Positions 26,061-34,172 of a stretch of DNA of 34,172 nucleotides are shown here, piece after piece. Position 1 is the stretch's first letter. Each line of letters opens with the position of its first letter. This DNA is from Spirosomataceae bacterium (GTDB lineage Bacteria > Bacteroidota > Bacteroidia > Cytophagales > Spirosomataceae), in assembly GCA_022702045.1 (NCBI GenBank), contig JAKONH010000405.1:1-34172 (forward strand), in the 5' to 3' direction. A program made the position numbers and the translations under genes. The notes under the pieces are model-generated. The model was given only the letters and a program-made list of their open reading frames with translations, did not search any database and was not told the DNA's origin.

Positions 26061-28505
26061 ATGCTGCTCAATTACCTCAAGATCGCGCTACGGACACTGC
26101 GAAAAAACCGGGTGTTTTCGCTCATCAACATCGTCGGGCTGGCGTTGGGTATCACGGCATTCATTCTGATTCTGGAGTATGTAGCGTATGAACGAAGCTT
26201 CAACCAGTTTCACAAAAACCTGCCGACCTTATACCGGCTACTCAATCAGAATCAGTCGGGCGATGTCTGGTCAGATCTGTCTCCACCCATCGGACCACTG
26301 ATCAAAGAGAAGTGCCCCGAAGTGCGCGCGTTTTGCCGTATTGCCGAACATTCGGCCAATGGCATCGTCAGTTTTCCCAATGCACATACAGCTCGATCGT
26401 TTCGGGAGAGTAAACTGGCTTATGCCGACGCCAGCTTCTTCACTCTTTTTTCGTTTCCATTACTGAATGGAACGGCCCCGACGGCACTGACCCAACCCAA
26501 CACAGTAGCCCTGTCGCAGTCGCAGGCTCACAAGTATTTCGGCAATCGGAATTCGATTGGCCAACTCCTGACACTTAATAATCAGTTTGGGAAGACGCAG
26601 TATACGGTAACAGCCGTGTATGCCGACATGCCCCGGAACTCTGACGTATCGTTCGATGCGGTGTTTTCACTGCAAACACTGGCAAACTCCGCTAATTTGG
26701 GTGGCAACGACTGGGCGCGCCTGGACAGTTTTTACGGCACGTATCTGACCACGTTTCTGCAACTGACAGAGTCGAAGACGTCGGATGAGCTGGCTAGTTG
26801 TAGGACATTGGAAGAAAAAATTAACGCGCTTGCCAGGCAGTTAGCTCCCGGCAATAACGATCGGTTCATTGTTCAGCCAGCCACCACACTACATCTGGCG
26901 TCTTCTCTGAGCGACGTATACAAGACTAGTGGTAGTCTCGGTTTTGTGTATCTACTTAGCGGCATTGCCGGGTTAGTCTTGTTGATTGCCTGGTTCAACT
27001 ACGTCAACTTATCAACCGCCGGAGCCCTGAAACGGGCGAAAGAGGTAGGCGTTCGGAAAGTAATTGGCGCCGGGACAGGTCAGCTTATCGGACAGTTTCT
27101 GGGTGAGTCATTACTCCTGAACGGCCTTGGTTTCGGCTTGGCGTTATTAATAGTGGCCTTGCTGCAACCAGCTTTCAACGAATTCATTCAGAAAGACTTA
27201 TCACTCAGCGCACTTGGCACCGGCACATTCTGGCTGGCCGGAGCGGGTTTGCTCATCGCCGGGGCAGTCATGTCGGGTGGTTATGTAGCCTTTGCCATGA
27301 CTTCGTTTCAGCCCCTACAAATTATGAAAGGCACCTATCAGGGTGGAAAAAGTGGCCTATTACGCAAAGCGCTGGTCGTTGCTCAGTTCAGCACGTCGAT
27401 TGCTCTGGTCATTGCCACGCTGGTACTGTATCGACAGTTGCAGTATATGCAAACGAAAAACCTCGGTGTCAGTCTGACGCAGCGCGTCGTGATCAGGGGG
27501 CCTCAGCTGGCACAAACCGGCTCATTCAAGACCGCTACCACTGCCCTTGAAGATCAGCTCGGTCAACTCCCTTACGTGAAACGCTTTTGCCATACGAGTG
27601 TCGTACCGGGCAACTTCTATAATTTCACGGCAAACGGCATTACTACCCAGCATCCACGGCCGGGCGACGATAAGAAATCGTATTCAATGGGCATCGTAGA
27701 CGACCGTTTCCTGCCAACTTACGAAATTCGACTGGCGGCAGGCCGGAATTTTACGGCCCAGGAAGCGGAACTGGGTTACGAGAAAAGCAGTCGGGTAATG
27801 ATCAACGAAACGGCTGCACGTCAGCTGGGTTTTGCCTCGCCGAGTCAGGCCGTGGGGAAACGCGTCAACTGGGGGCAACCGTTTGAAATAGTTGGTGTTG
27901 TCGCTGATTACCATCATCAGGGTGTAAAATACGCTATCGAACCGGCCATTTTTCTGCCACGGCGGTCAGTGAGCGATCTGACGGTTCAGTTGACCACCGA
28001 TCAGGTACAGGATAAACTGGCTACGCTGGAGCAATTGTACAAAGCCGCCTATCCGGGTAATCCGTTCGAGTTTTTCTTCGCCGACGAGAATTACAACCGG
28101 CAATACCAGGCCGAGCAACAGTACGGTCAGGTATTCACCATTGGCTCCTCACTCGCCATTTTCATTGCCTGCCTGGGTTTATTTGGGCTGGCTACCTTCA
28201 CGACGCAGCAGCGCACCAAAGAGATTGGTGTCCGGAAGGTGCTGGGCGCATCCGTTACCAGTATCGTCGCCCTGCTCTCCAAAGACTTCCTCAAGCTGGT
28301 GCTTATCGCTATCCTGCTGGCCTCTCCCCTGGCCTGGTACGCTATGGATCGCTGGCTGCAGGACTTCGCCTATCGCGTCGACATCAGTTGGTGGGTGTTC
28401 GCTCTGGCGGGATCGCTGGCCGTAGGTATCGCCCTGCTAACGGTTAGTTTCCAAAGTATCCGGGCCGCGCTGGTTAACCCCGTCAAGTCATTACGAAGTG
28501 AGTAG
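26061..28505 (+). CDS. ABC transporter permease, FtsX/MacB type (copy 9)
   Basis: 814 residues, starting MLLNYLKIALRTLRKNRVFS. The first FtsX domain has LIAWFNYVNLSTAGALKRAK and KEVGVRKVIGAG (327-338). The second has CLGLFGLATFTTQQRTKEIG and ends NPVKSLRSE. Its last 97 residues are nearly the same as in copies 1, 3 and 10, including a 32-base identity with copy 5, while its periplasmic domains differ. Start chosen at 26061 because it restores the family N-terminus; the ATGs at 26020 and 26057 are out of frame. First gene of the last block and preceded by site set 3. The next permease starts 44 bp after its stop. Confidence 0.95.
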   Translation: MLLNYLKIALRTLRKNRVFSLINIVGLALGITAFILILEYVAYERSFNQFHKNLPTLYRLLNQNQSGDVWSDLSPPIGPLIKEKCPEVRAFCRIAEHSANGIVSFPNAHTARSFRESKLAYADASFFTLFSFPLLNGTAPTALTQPNTVALSQSQAHKYFGNRNSIGQLLTLNNQFGKTQYTVTAVYADMPRNSDVSFDAVFSLQTLANSANLGGNDWARLDSFYGTYLTTFLQLTESKTSDELASCRTLEEKINALARQLAPGNNDRFIVQPATTLHLASSLSDVYKTSGSLGFVYLLSGIAGLVLLIAWFNYVNLSTAGALKRAKEVGVRKVIGAGTGQLIGQFLGESLLLNGLGFGLALLIVALLQPAFNEFIQKDLSLSALGTGTFWLAGAGLLIAGAVMSGGYVAFAMTSFQPLQIMKGTYQGGKSGLLRKALVVAQFSTSIALVIATLVLYRQLQYMQTKNLGVSLTQRVVIRGPQLAQTGSFKTATTALEDQLGQLPYVKRFCHTSVVPGNFYNFTANGITTQHPRPGDDKKSYSMGIVDDRFLPTYEIRLAAGRNFTAQEAELGYEKSSRVMINETAARQLGFASPSQAVGKRVNWGQPFEIVGVVADYHHQGVKYAIEPAIFLPRRSVSDLTVQLTTDQVQDKLATLEQLYKAAYPGNPFEFFFADENYNRQYQAEQQYGQVFTIGSSLAIFIACLGLFGLATFTTQQRTKEIGVRKVLGASVTSIVALLSKDFLKLVLIAILLASPLAWYAMDRWLQDFAYRVDISWWVFALAGSLAVGIALLTVSFQSIRAALVNPVKSLRSE

Positions 28506-28549
28506 CGCTTCGTCTTCCGGCCCAAGTTCGATCTTAATTTATTTTACCC

Positions 28550-30967
28550 ATGTTGACAAACTACGTCAAAATTGCCTGGCGGAACCTCGCCAGGCAGAGC
28601 GGCTACACAGCAATCAATATTTTCGGTCTGGCGGTTGGTATGGCCGCTACCATGCTCATTTTTCAGTATGTCAACTTCGAACGGAGCTACGACCGTTTTC
28701 ACGAACGCGTTGATCGGATTGTTCGCGTAACGGCCCAACGCTACGAACACGGCGTTCTGTCGACCAACTGGGCCGGAGGGCCGTTTGCGGCAGGAAACCA
28801 GCTGAACGATGCATTTCCCGAAGTAGCCGACTATGTCAAGCTATTCGCCCGTCCCAAACTAGTACTGGAGGCCCATCAGCGGGAGTACCGGGTAGACAAC
28901 GGTTTTTTTGTTACGCCTTCCTTCTTCAAGGTCTTTTCATTTCCACTAACCGCAGGCGATACACGAACAGCACTGACGGAACCCAACACGGGGGTTATTT
29001 CAGCCTCACTGGCGAAGCGATTGTTTGGCATGGCAAATCCGGTTGGACAGTTGCTGAACGTTGAGCGTGAACTTCCCATTCGAGTAACCGGCGTCTATCC
29101 TGATTTCCCAAAGAACTCCCACCTGCAGGCGGATTACCTGATGTCGTTCAGCACGTTTCAGGCGTTAGCTAATCCCAAAAATGAACCTGACAGAAATTTC
29201 GACAATGTTTGGGACCAAGATGGTTGCTTAACGTATTTACTATTGAAACCGGGTACGGATGTACGGGCGCTGGAACGTAAGTTACCCGCCTTTACGGAGC
29301 GAAAAGATCAACGCGATCCGAAGACGGGCGATGGACTTTTGCTTCAGTTACAGCCGTTAACCGACATTCATTTATACTCGCACTTACTGTTTGAAGCGAG
29401 TCCAAATGGTGATGGCAACGCGGTGTACGTGTTACTATGCGTCGCCTTCTTCATTATCGGCATCGCCTGGATTAATTATATCAACCTGGCTACGGCACGG
29501 GCCATCGGCAGGGCAAAAGAAGTAGGGGTACGCAAGGCTATCGGTTCGTACCGTGACCAGCTGATCGGGCAGTTTCTGATTGAGTCGGCTTTGCTGAATG
29601 GGCTGTCGGTTGGCGCAGCATTCATACTGATCACGGCATCGCTACCCATTTTTAATCAGTTTACAGACCAGCAATTGACGTACGACTTTGTAAAGTCTAC
29701 TCGTTTCTGGCTCGGGCTGGGTGGCATGTACGTCGTGGGCACGCTACTCTCCGGTCTCTATCCTGCCTTCGTACTGTCTGGCTTCAAACCAGTGGCCGTT
29801 CTGAAGAATGGCATAGCTGGTTTCAGAGAGGGCGTTACACTCCGTAAATCACTGGTTGTCGTTCAGTTTGCGGCTTCCGTGTTCCTGCTGGTGGCCACCA
29901 TAACGGTGTTCCGCCAACTGGAATTTATGCGTGACCAGAACCTGGGGGTTACGATTGACCAGACAATGGTACTGGGCAAGCCCGTAAACGACTCGACGCG
30001 TGTGAGTAGAACGAAGGCGTTTAAAGAGTACTTGCTATCCCAATCAGGCATACAACGTGTGACGGTATCGGCAACTGTTCCGGGCGAAAAAGTGGAGTTC
30101 AACGCAGGTGGCATTCGTTTGGTCGGTGCACCCGATGATGCCGGAAAGCAATACCGGATTATTAGTACCGATTACGACTTCGTCGATGCATACGGATTAA
30201 AGCTACTGGCGGGTCGAAATTTCAATTCAGCACTGGGCGAGAAAGATGCAGTCATTTTTAACCGAACGGGTCTGTCGCAGCTAGGTTTCACTGACCCCGA
30301 TAAAGCGATCGGCCAACGAATCGATTTTTGGGGAGACAAACTCACCATTGTTGGGGTGATCGACAATTTTCATCAGCAATCACCCCGGGAAGCGTATGAG
30401 CCGCTTATTCTACGCCTTGACCCTGGTGTGCATGGTCCCATTTCAATCAAGATGACAGGGCGTGAGTCGGCCCACATGGTAACTATCGCTAAACAAGCGT
30501 GGCAGCAGTTTTTCCCCGGTGATCCTTTCGAGTTCACATTCCTAGATGAACAGTACGATAAGCAATACCGGGCCGATGACCGATTCGGGCAGGTGTTTGG
30601 CTTTTTCACAATTCTGGCTATAATCGTATCCTGCCTGGGATTATTAGGTCTGGCTACGTTCACGGCGCAGCAACGCACCAAAGAAATCGGCGTACGCAAG
30701 GTACTGGGCGCGTCGGTCGTCAGTATCGTCGCCCTGCTCTCCCGAGACTTCCTCAAACTAGTCCTTATCGCCATTCTGCTGGCCTCGCCCATTGCCTATT
30801 ACGCCATGCATCAGTGGTTGCAGGACTTCGCTTACCGAATCGACATTAGTTGGTGGGTCTTCACCTTGGCTGGACTGTTGGCGATCGGCATTGCGTTGCT
30901 GACGGTGAGTTTTCAGAGCATCCGGGCCGCTATGCTCAACCCAGTCAAGTCATTACGTAGCGAGTAG
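28550..30967 (+). CDS. ABC transporter permease, FtsX/MacB type (copy 10)
   Basis: 805 residues, starting MLTNYVKIAWRNLARQSGYT. The first FtsX domain has IGIAWINYINLATARAIGRA and KEVGVRKAIGS (323-333), closest to copy 5, which also reads SYRxQLIGQFL after it. The second domain has VSCLGLLGLATFTAQQRTKE, with Leu replacing the usual Phe in GLFGL, and ends AAMLNPVKSLRSE. Probably co-transcribed with copy 9 (44-bp gap). A strong terminator-like hairpin lies between its stop and the start of copy 11, so read-through to that gene is likely reduced or regulated. Confidence 0.95.
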   Translation: MLTNYVKIAWRNLARQSGYTAINIFGLAVGMAATMLIFQYVNFERSYDRFHERVDRIVRVTAQRYEHGVLSTNWAGGPFAAGNQLNDAFPEVADYVKLFARPKLVLEAHQREYRVDNGFFVTPSFFKVFSFPLTAGDTRTALTEPNTGVISASLAKRLFGMANPVGQLLNVERELPIRVTGVYPDFPKNSHLQADYLMSFSTFQALANPKNEPDRNFDNVWDQDGCLTYLLLKPGTDVRALERKLPAFTERKDQRDPKTGDGLLLQLQPLTDIHLYSHLLFEASPNGDGNAVYVLLCVAFFIIGIAWINYINLATARAIGRAKEVGVRKAIGSYRDQLIGQFLIESALLNGLSVGAAFILITASLPIFNQFTDQQLTYDFVKSTRFWLGLGGMYVVGTLLSGLYPAFVLSGFKPVAVLKNGIAGFREGVTLRKSLVVVQFAASVFLLVATITVFRQLEFMRDQNLGVTIDQTMVLGKPVNDSTRVSRTKAFKEYLLSQSGIQRVTVSATVPGEKVEFNAGGIRLVGAPDDAGKQYRIISTDYDFVDAYGLKLLAGRNFNSALGEKDAVIFNRTGLSQLGFTDPDKAIGQRIDFWGDKLTIVGVIDNFHQQSPREAYEPLILRLDPGVHGPISIKMTGRESAHMVTIAKQAWQQFFPGDPFEFTFLDEQYDKQYRADDRFGQVFGFFTILAIIVSCLGLLGLATFTAQQRTKEIGVRKVLGASVVSIVALLSRDFLKLVLIAILLASPIAYYAMHQWLQDFAYRIDISWWVFTLAGLLAIGIALLTVSFQSIRAAMLNPVKSLRSE

Positions 30968-30987
30968 CTGATTTGTTAAATAACGTT

Positions 30988-31049
30988 AAGGAACAGTCAA
31001 TGCATCAATGAGTTAGCTAACTTTCCGGTGTATTGACTGCTCCTTTTTT
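30988..31049 (+). terminator. Terminator or attenuator abutting the next start codon
   Basis: AGGAACAGTCAAT (30989-31001) pairs with ATTGACTGCTCCT (31032-31044) with a single mismatch, over a 30-base loop that itself holds the palindrome GTTAGCTAAC (31012-31021). The T-run 31044-31049 ends at the base before the ATG at 31050. Transcripts from upstream would end or be sequestered exactly at the ribosome-binding region of the next permease. TAACTTTC (31018-31025), inside the loop, is a near-match to a -7 box that would bypass the hairpin. Confidence 0.65.
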
Positions 31050-33455
31050 ATGTTCAAAAAATACCTGAAAATTGCCTGGCGGAATAGCGTCCGAAACAAG
31101 AAATATAGCCTGATCAATATCATCGGACTCTGGTCGGGAATCCTGTTTGTGCTACTGATCGGCCTGTACATCCGAACGGAGTGGCAGGTAAACCGCACCT
31201 TGCGTCATCCCGACCAGCAGTACATCCTGCTCAGCCATTGGAAAGACCCCAACATGGGGCCCGGCTTTACGACGCTGGCTCCGCTGGCGAAGCAATTGCA
31301 GCAGCAGTATTCGACCCTGGTGCGCAACTATTACCGCTGGGATGGACTGACGTCGGTCGTGTCCAGAAACAACAACCATTTTCGGGAGAGTATCGGCTTG
31401 GGCGACAGCACGCTACTGTCGATGTATGGGTTTCGGTTAGTACACGGCGACGCCCAGACAGCCTTAAAACAACCCTTCTCAGTGGTATTGACAGCTGAAA
31501 AAGCCCGCAAGTATTTCGGGCGCACCGACGTACTGGGGCAAACGGTGACTATTCAGAACTTCGTGGGCGACAACCAGCCATTTACAATCACGGCCATACT
31601 CGATGATTTGCCGACAAACTCCGTGACGCAGTTGAGCAGCGCTTCTACCAATTCGTTTTTTATTCCTGGCAGCGCAGCAACATACTTCAATCGGGGTGAT
31701 TTCGATTCGTGGCAAAACACAATCATCCCCTCCTACGTCGAACTACAGCCGGGCGTGACGGCGGCTGCGCTGGCGAAACCCATTCAACAGCTGATCAATC
31801 AGCATACGAGCGAGATTGTCCGTAAAAATCTGTGGGTCGAGCCGATTCTGCTGACCGATTACTACCGGCAGAAAGACAATCAGCTAGTCAATAGAATGCT
31901 GCTGACACTGGGCCTGGCGGGGCTGTTCATTCTACTTATGGCCGTCGTCAATTTTGTTAACCTGACCATCGGCCAATCACATACTCGTATTCGGGAGATC
32001 GGTGTGCGGAAGGTGTTGGGCAGTCCACGCAGCCAACTCATCGGGCAGTTGCTGACCGAGTCGCTCTTGCTGACGAGTCTCGCGACCAGCCTGGCCTTTG
32101 CAACGTATCCGTTTGCCAGGCCTTACTTCGAGGAAGTCGTCGGGAAAACGTTGCTCCCCCTGTCGAGCCTCCCCGTTGGTTTCGCCGTCGTGCCATTCCT
32201 GCTCGTGCTGCTGGTGGGTTTACTGGCCGGCTTTTATCCAGCCATCGTACTGTCGTCGCTGCGTATGGTCGATGCCGTCAAGGGACAGCTTCAGTCGGTA
32301 GCAGGCAAAACAAGCCTGCGTAAAGTCCTGATTGGCTTTCAATTCAGTGTGGCAGCCCTGGTACTGATTGCGGCCGTGCTGGTGACACAGCAGGTTCAGT
32401 TCTTTTTCGGGCAGAAGCTGGGCTACGACCGAACGTATGTTGTATCGGCACCGGTTCCCCGCGACTGGTCACCGGCGGGAGTGCAGCGTATGGAAGCCTT
32501 ACGCCGACAGTTTGCCCGATTGCCGCAGGTAGCCAGCGTAAGCTTATCCCATGAGATTCCGAATGGGAACCTGGGCACCCAACCCATGCTCTACCGGCAG
32601 GGTGTCGACTCAAGCCGGGCGACACCGATGCAGGCACTCATCACCGACGATCAGTACCTGAGTGCCTACCAGATTCCACTACGGGCGGGCCGCTTCTTCG
32701 ATGGCAGTATCAGCGACTCACTGGGCGTAGTGATCAACGAGAAAGCCGCGCGGGCGCTGGGGTACTCCAGTTTGCAGGCCGCCCTCGGCCAATCGGTGCG
32801 GGTTACCAATGATCCGCGGGTATTCACCGTCCGGGGCGTCACGGCCGATTTCCAGACGGGCTCGATGCATCAGGCCATTCAGCCCCTTGCCTTCTTCTCG
32901 GTTAGCAACGTGTCCATCTACCGCTATTTATCGTTTCGCCTACAGCCCGGCGCTATCGGCAAAACGCTCGACGCCATACAAGCCAGGTGGGCCATGCTGA
33001 TGCCCGGTAGTTCGTTCGAGTATACATTCATGGACGATACGCTGCGCAGCCTGTACGAAGCCGAATTTCAGTTGCAGCGGGCCACCTATCTGGCAACAGC
33101 TTTGGCGGCACTCATCGCTTTGCTGGGTATTCTGGGGCTAGTGTCTATTGCCGTTCAGCGGCAAACCAAAGCCATCGGTATCCGACGTGTACTGGGCGCG
33201 TCGATCAGCGATATCGTTGGTTTATTCGTGCGGGAGTTCATTCCGATTATGGGCATCGCGGGTGTCGTGTCGGCAGCGGTGGCTTACGGGCTAATGCAGC
33301 AATGGCTCGATCAGTACGCGTACCGCATCGACGTTTCACCCTGGGCGTTTGTGCTGCCCCTATCGATTCTGATGGCAAGCGCCATGGTCCTAACCGGCTC
33401 GCAGGCCGTCCGGGCCGCGCTGGTCAACCCCGTCAAGTCGCTCAAAAGCGAATAG
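31050..33455 (+). CDS. ABC transporter permease, FtsX/MacB type (copy 11, divergent)
   Basis: 801 residues, starting MFKKYLKIAWRNSVRNKKYS. The first FtsX domain has LLMAVVNFVNLTIGQSHTRI and REIGVRKVLGS (315-325). The second is the most divergent in the array: LLGILGLVSIAVQRQTKAIG then IRRVLGASISDIVGLFVREF, with Ala and Arg replacing Glu and Lys of KEIGVRKVLGAS, and SPWAFVLPLS where others have SWWVFALAG. It ends NPVKSLKSE. The 97-residue tail length is preserved. Divergence and the hairpin in front suggest a separately controlled, older paralogue. Two stem-loops follow its stop. Confidence 0.94.
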   Translation: MFKKYLKIAWRNSVRNKKYSLINIIGLWSGILFVLLIGLYIRTEWQVNRTLRHPDQQYILLSHWKDPNMGPGFTTLAPLAKQLQQQYSTLVRNYYRWDGLTSVVSRNNNHFRESIGLGDSTLLSMYGFRLVHGDAQTALKQPFSVVLTAEKARKYFGRTDVLGQTVTIQNFVGDNQPFTITAILDDLPTNSVTQLSSASTNSFFIPGSAATYFNRGDFDSWQNTIIPSYVELQPGVTAAALAKPIQQLINQHTSEIVRKNLWVEPILLTDYYRQKDNQLVNRMLLTLGLAGLFILLMAVVNFVNLTIGQSHTRIREIGVRKVLGSPRSQLIGQLLTESLLLTSLATSLAFATYPFARPYFEEVVGKTLLPLSSLPVGFAVVPFLLVLLVGLLAGFYPAIVLSSLRMVDAVKGQLQSVAGKTSLRKVLIGFQFSVAALVLIAAVLVTQQVQFFFGQKLGYDRTYVVSAPVPRDWSPAGVQRMEALRRQFARLPQVASVSLSHEIPNGNLGTQPMLYRQGVDSSRATPMQALITDDQYLSAYQIPLRAGRFFDGSISDSLGVVINEKAARALGYSSLQAALGQSVRVTNDPRVFTVRGVTADFQTGSMHQAIQPLAFFSVSNVSIYRYLSFRLQPGAIGKTLDAIQARWAMLMPGSSFEYTFMDDTLRSLYEAEFQLQRATYLATALAALIALLGILGLVSIAVQRQTKAIGIRRVLGASISDIVGLFVREFIPIMGIAGVVSAAVAYGLMQQWLDQYAYRIDVSPWAFVLPLSILMASAMVLTGSQAVRAALVNPVKSLKSE

Positions 33456-33479
33456 CGATTGTAAAAATAAGCCACAGCG

Positions 33480-33500
33480 CATCAGACAAGCGAGCTGATG
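33480..33500 (+). other. Small stem-loop after the last permease
   Basis: CATCAG (33480-33485) pairs with CTGATG (33495-33500) over nine bases. There is no T-run; it could be an mRNA 3'-end structure. Confidence 0.35.
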
Positions 33501-33519
33501 TGATTGAAAATCAAGCCTC

Positions 33520-33575
33520 ATGGCCCGTTTACGATGACAGGGTTTGACAGAATGTAGTAGTCGTAAACGGGCCAT
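33520..33575. repeat. Perfect 15-bp inverted repeat with 26-base loop
   Basis: ATGGCCCGTTTACGA (33520-33534) and TCGTAAACGGGCCAT (33561-33575) are perfect complements. No T-run follows on either strand. It lies in the 233-bp gap between the last permease and the next gene. It might be a terminator without a T-tract, a REP-like element or a regulator site. Confidence 0.7.
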
Positions 33576-33688
33576 AGCAATAACCGGGTCCGTTTATACG
33601 ATTTATCCACACCTATAGTGGCAATCTGTTGATAATAAGCTACTTTTTAGCTAATCAGCATTCATTGTTCAACCAACTTCTTCCTTTT

Positions 33689-34172
33689 ATGCGAACCCTT
33701 ATTCGTGTGCTGGTGCTGGTCCTGCTTATACTACCGCCCGCTGTCGCTCAATTCGATTCCCGCGCCTTGAAACTAACACCGGCTCAACCCGAACCTAGGC
33801 AGTCGGTAACCATCACCTACGATCCCAAAGTCACTAAACTGGCGACGGAGTCGACCGTCGAGGCTACCGCCTATGCGCTCACTGGCGATGAGGACGGCGT
33901 AACCGCCATGACCGTTCCGCTCACTAAAGACGGTGGTAGCTGGAAAGGCTCGTTTACCGTTCCCGCTAAAACGCTGGCACTGGCCTTTAGCTTCACCAAC
34001 GGCGCCAAACGGTCTGATACCAACGACGAGAAAGGGTACGCGTCGTATCTGTATAAAGACGGAACGGTTCTACCCGGCAGCCGGGCCACCCTGGGCGACT
34101 GGTACGGCGGTCAGGTTTATCTGGCCGGATTGGATTCCGACAGAGATCGGGCCAGAGCGTTCTTTCAGGACG
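33689..34172 (+). CDS. Exported protein, N-terminal part (family uncertain)
   Basis: The frame is open from the ATG at 33689 to the window end, 161 codons. MRTLIRVLVLVLLILPPAVA followed by QFDS is a clear signal peptide. The visible mature part looks like a beta-sandwich domain: an opening stretch LTPAQPEPRQSVTITYDP, a central region with alternating hydrophobic residues, and then GYASYLYKDGTVLPGSRATL. The ending AGLDSDRDRARAFFQD may begin a linker to a second domain. Similar N-terminal domains precede thioredoxin-like domains in some exported Bacteroidota proteins, but nothing seen here proves that. A TACTTTTT box at 33641 is a weak promoter candidate. Confidence 0.75.
   Translation, partial: MRTLIRVLVLVLLILPPAVAQFDSRALKLTPAQPEPRQSVTITYDPKVTKLATESTVEATAYALTGDEDGVTAMTVPLTKDGGSWKGSFTVPAKTLALAFSFTNGAKRSDTNDEKGYASYLYKDGTVLPGSRATLGDWYGGQVYLAGLDSDRDRARAFFQD

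Noticed and set aside
30982-30990. AACGTTAAG as a LytTR binding half-site
   Set aside because: It fits the published 9-bp pattern, but no second direct copy lies 12-13 bp away, so one match is likely chance.
33588-33601. GTCCGTTTATACGA before the last gene as a fourth operator
   Set aside because: Only one arm matches GTCC-N6-GGAC; there is no second copy at 21 bp and no promoter-like GG at the expected distance.

Overview
The window reads as the chromosome of a Bacteroidota bacterium, most likely order Cytophagales and a Spirosoma-like genus. This rests on long FtsX/MacB-type permeases of about 800 residues in tandem, a LytS/LytTR pair, start codons without clear Shine-Dalgarno sites, and promoters resembling TAnnTTTG. 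The genus is an inference.

Layout. 1-438 is the C-terminus of a permease whose operon ends in two hairpins (463-492 and a strong terminator at 523-558). 680-2132 encodes a small exported protein of unknown family and a membrane-anchored winged-helix regulator. 2340-9632 is a tight operon of three permeases with 12-bp gaps. 9767-12781 is a signalling block: a LytS-type histidine kinase, an opposing ExbD/TolR-like gene, a short exported protein and a LytTR response regulator. 12983-22797 holds four more permeases. 22965-25704 interrupts the array with a YjdM/PhnA zinc-ribbon gene and a converging katG. 26061-33455 carries three further permeases. 33689 to the end is the start of an exported protein.

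The dominant content is eleven paralogous permeases (ten complete, one partial). Each complete one has two halves made of a MacB-type periplasmic domain and an FtsX transmembrane domain. All eleven end in a C-terminal module of exactly 97 residues, while the periplasmic domains vary widely. No ABC ATPase, periplasmic adaptor or outer-membrane channel is encoded here, so any ATPase must come from elsewhere.

The most notable unexplained structure is regulatory. Upstream of the first permease of three separate blocks (2340, 12983, 26061) lies a palindrome of the form GTCC-N6-GGAC. A second, weaker copy sits 21, 21 and 22 bp further upstream. The proximal palindrome centre lies 62, 62 and 65 bp before a GG that begins a -24/-12-like (sigma-54-type) element. 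This suggests one shared activator or repressor controls the dispersed permease operons. Other points of interest are an ExbD-like protein with Cys in place of the conserved membrane Asp, a terminator abutting the start codon of the 31050 permease, and a family of short intergenic repeats.
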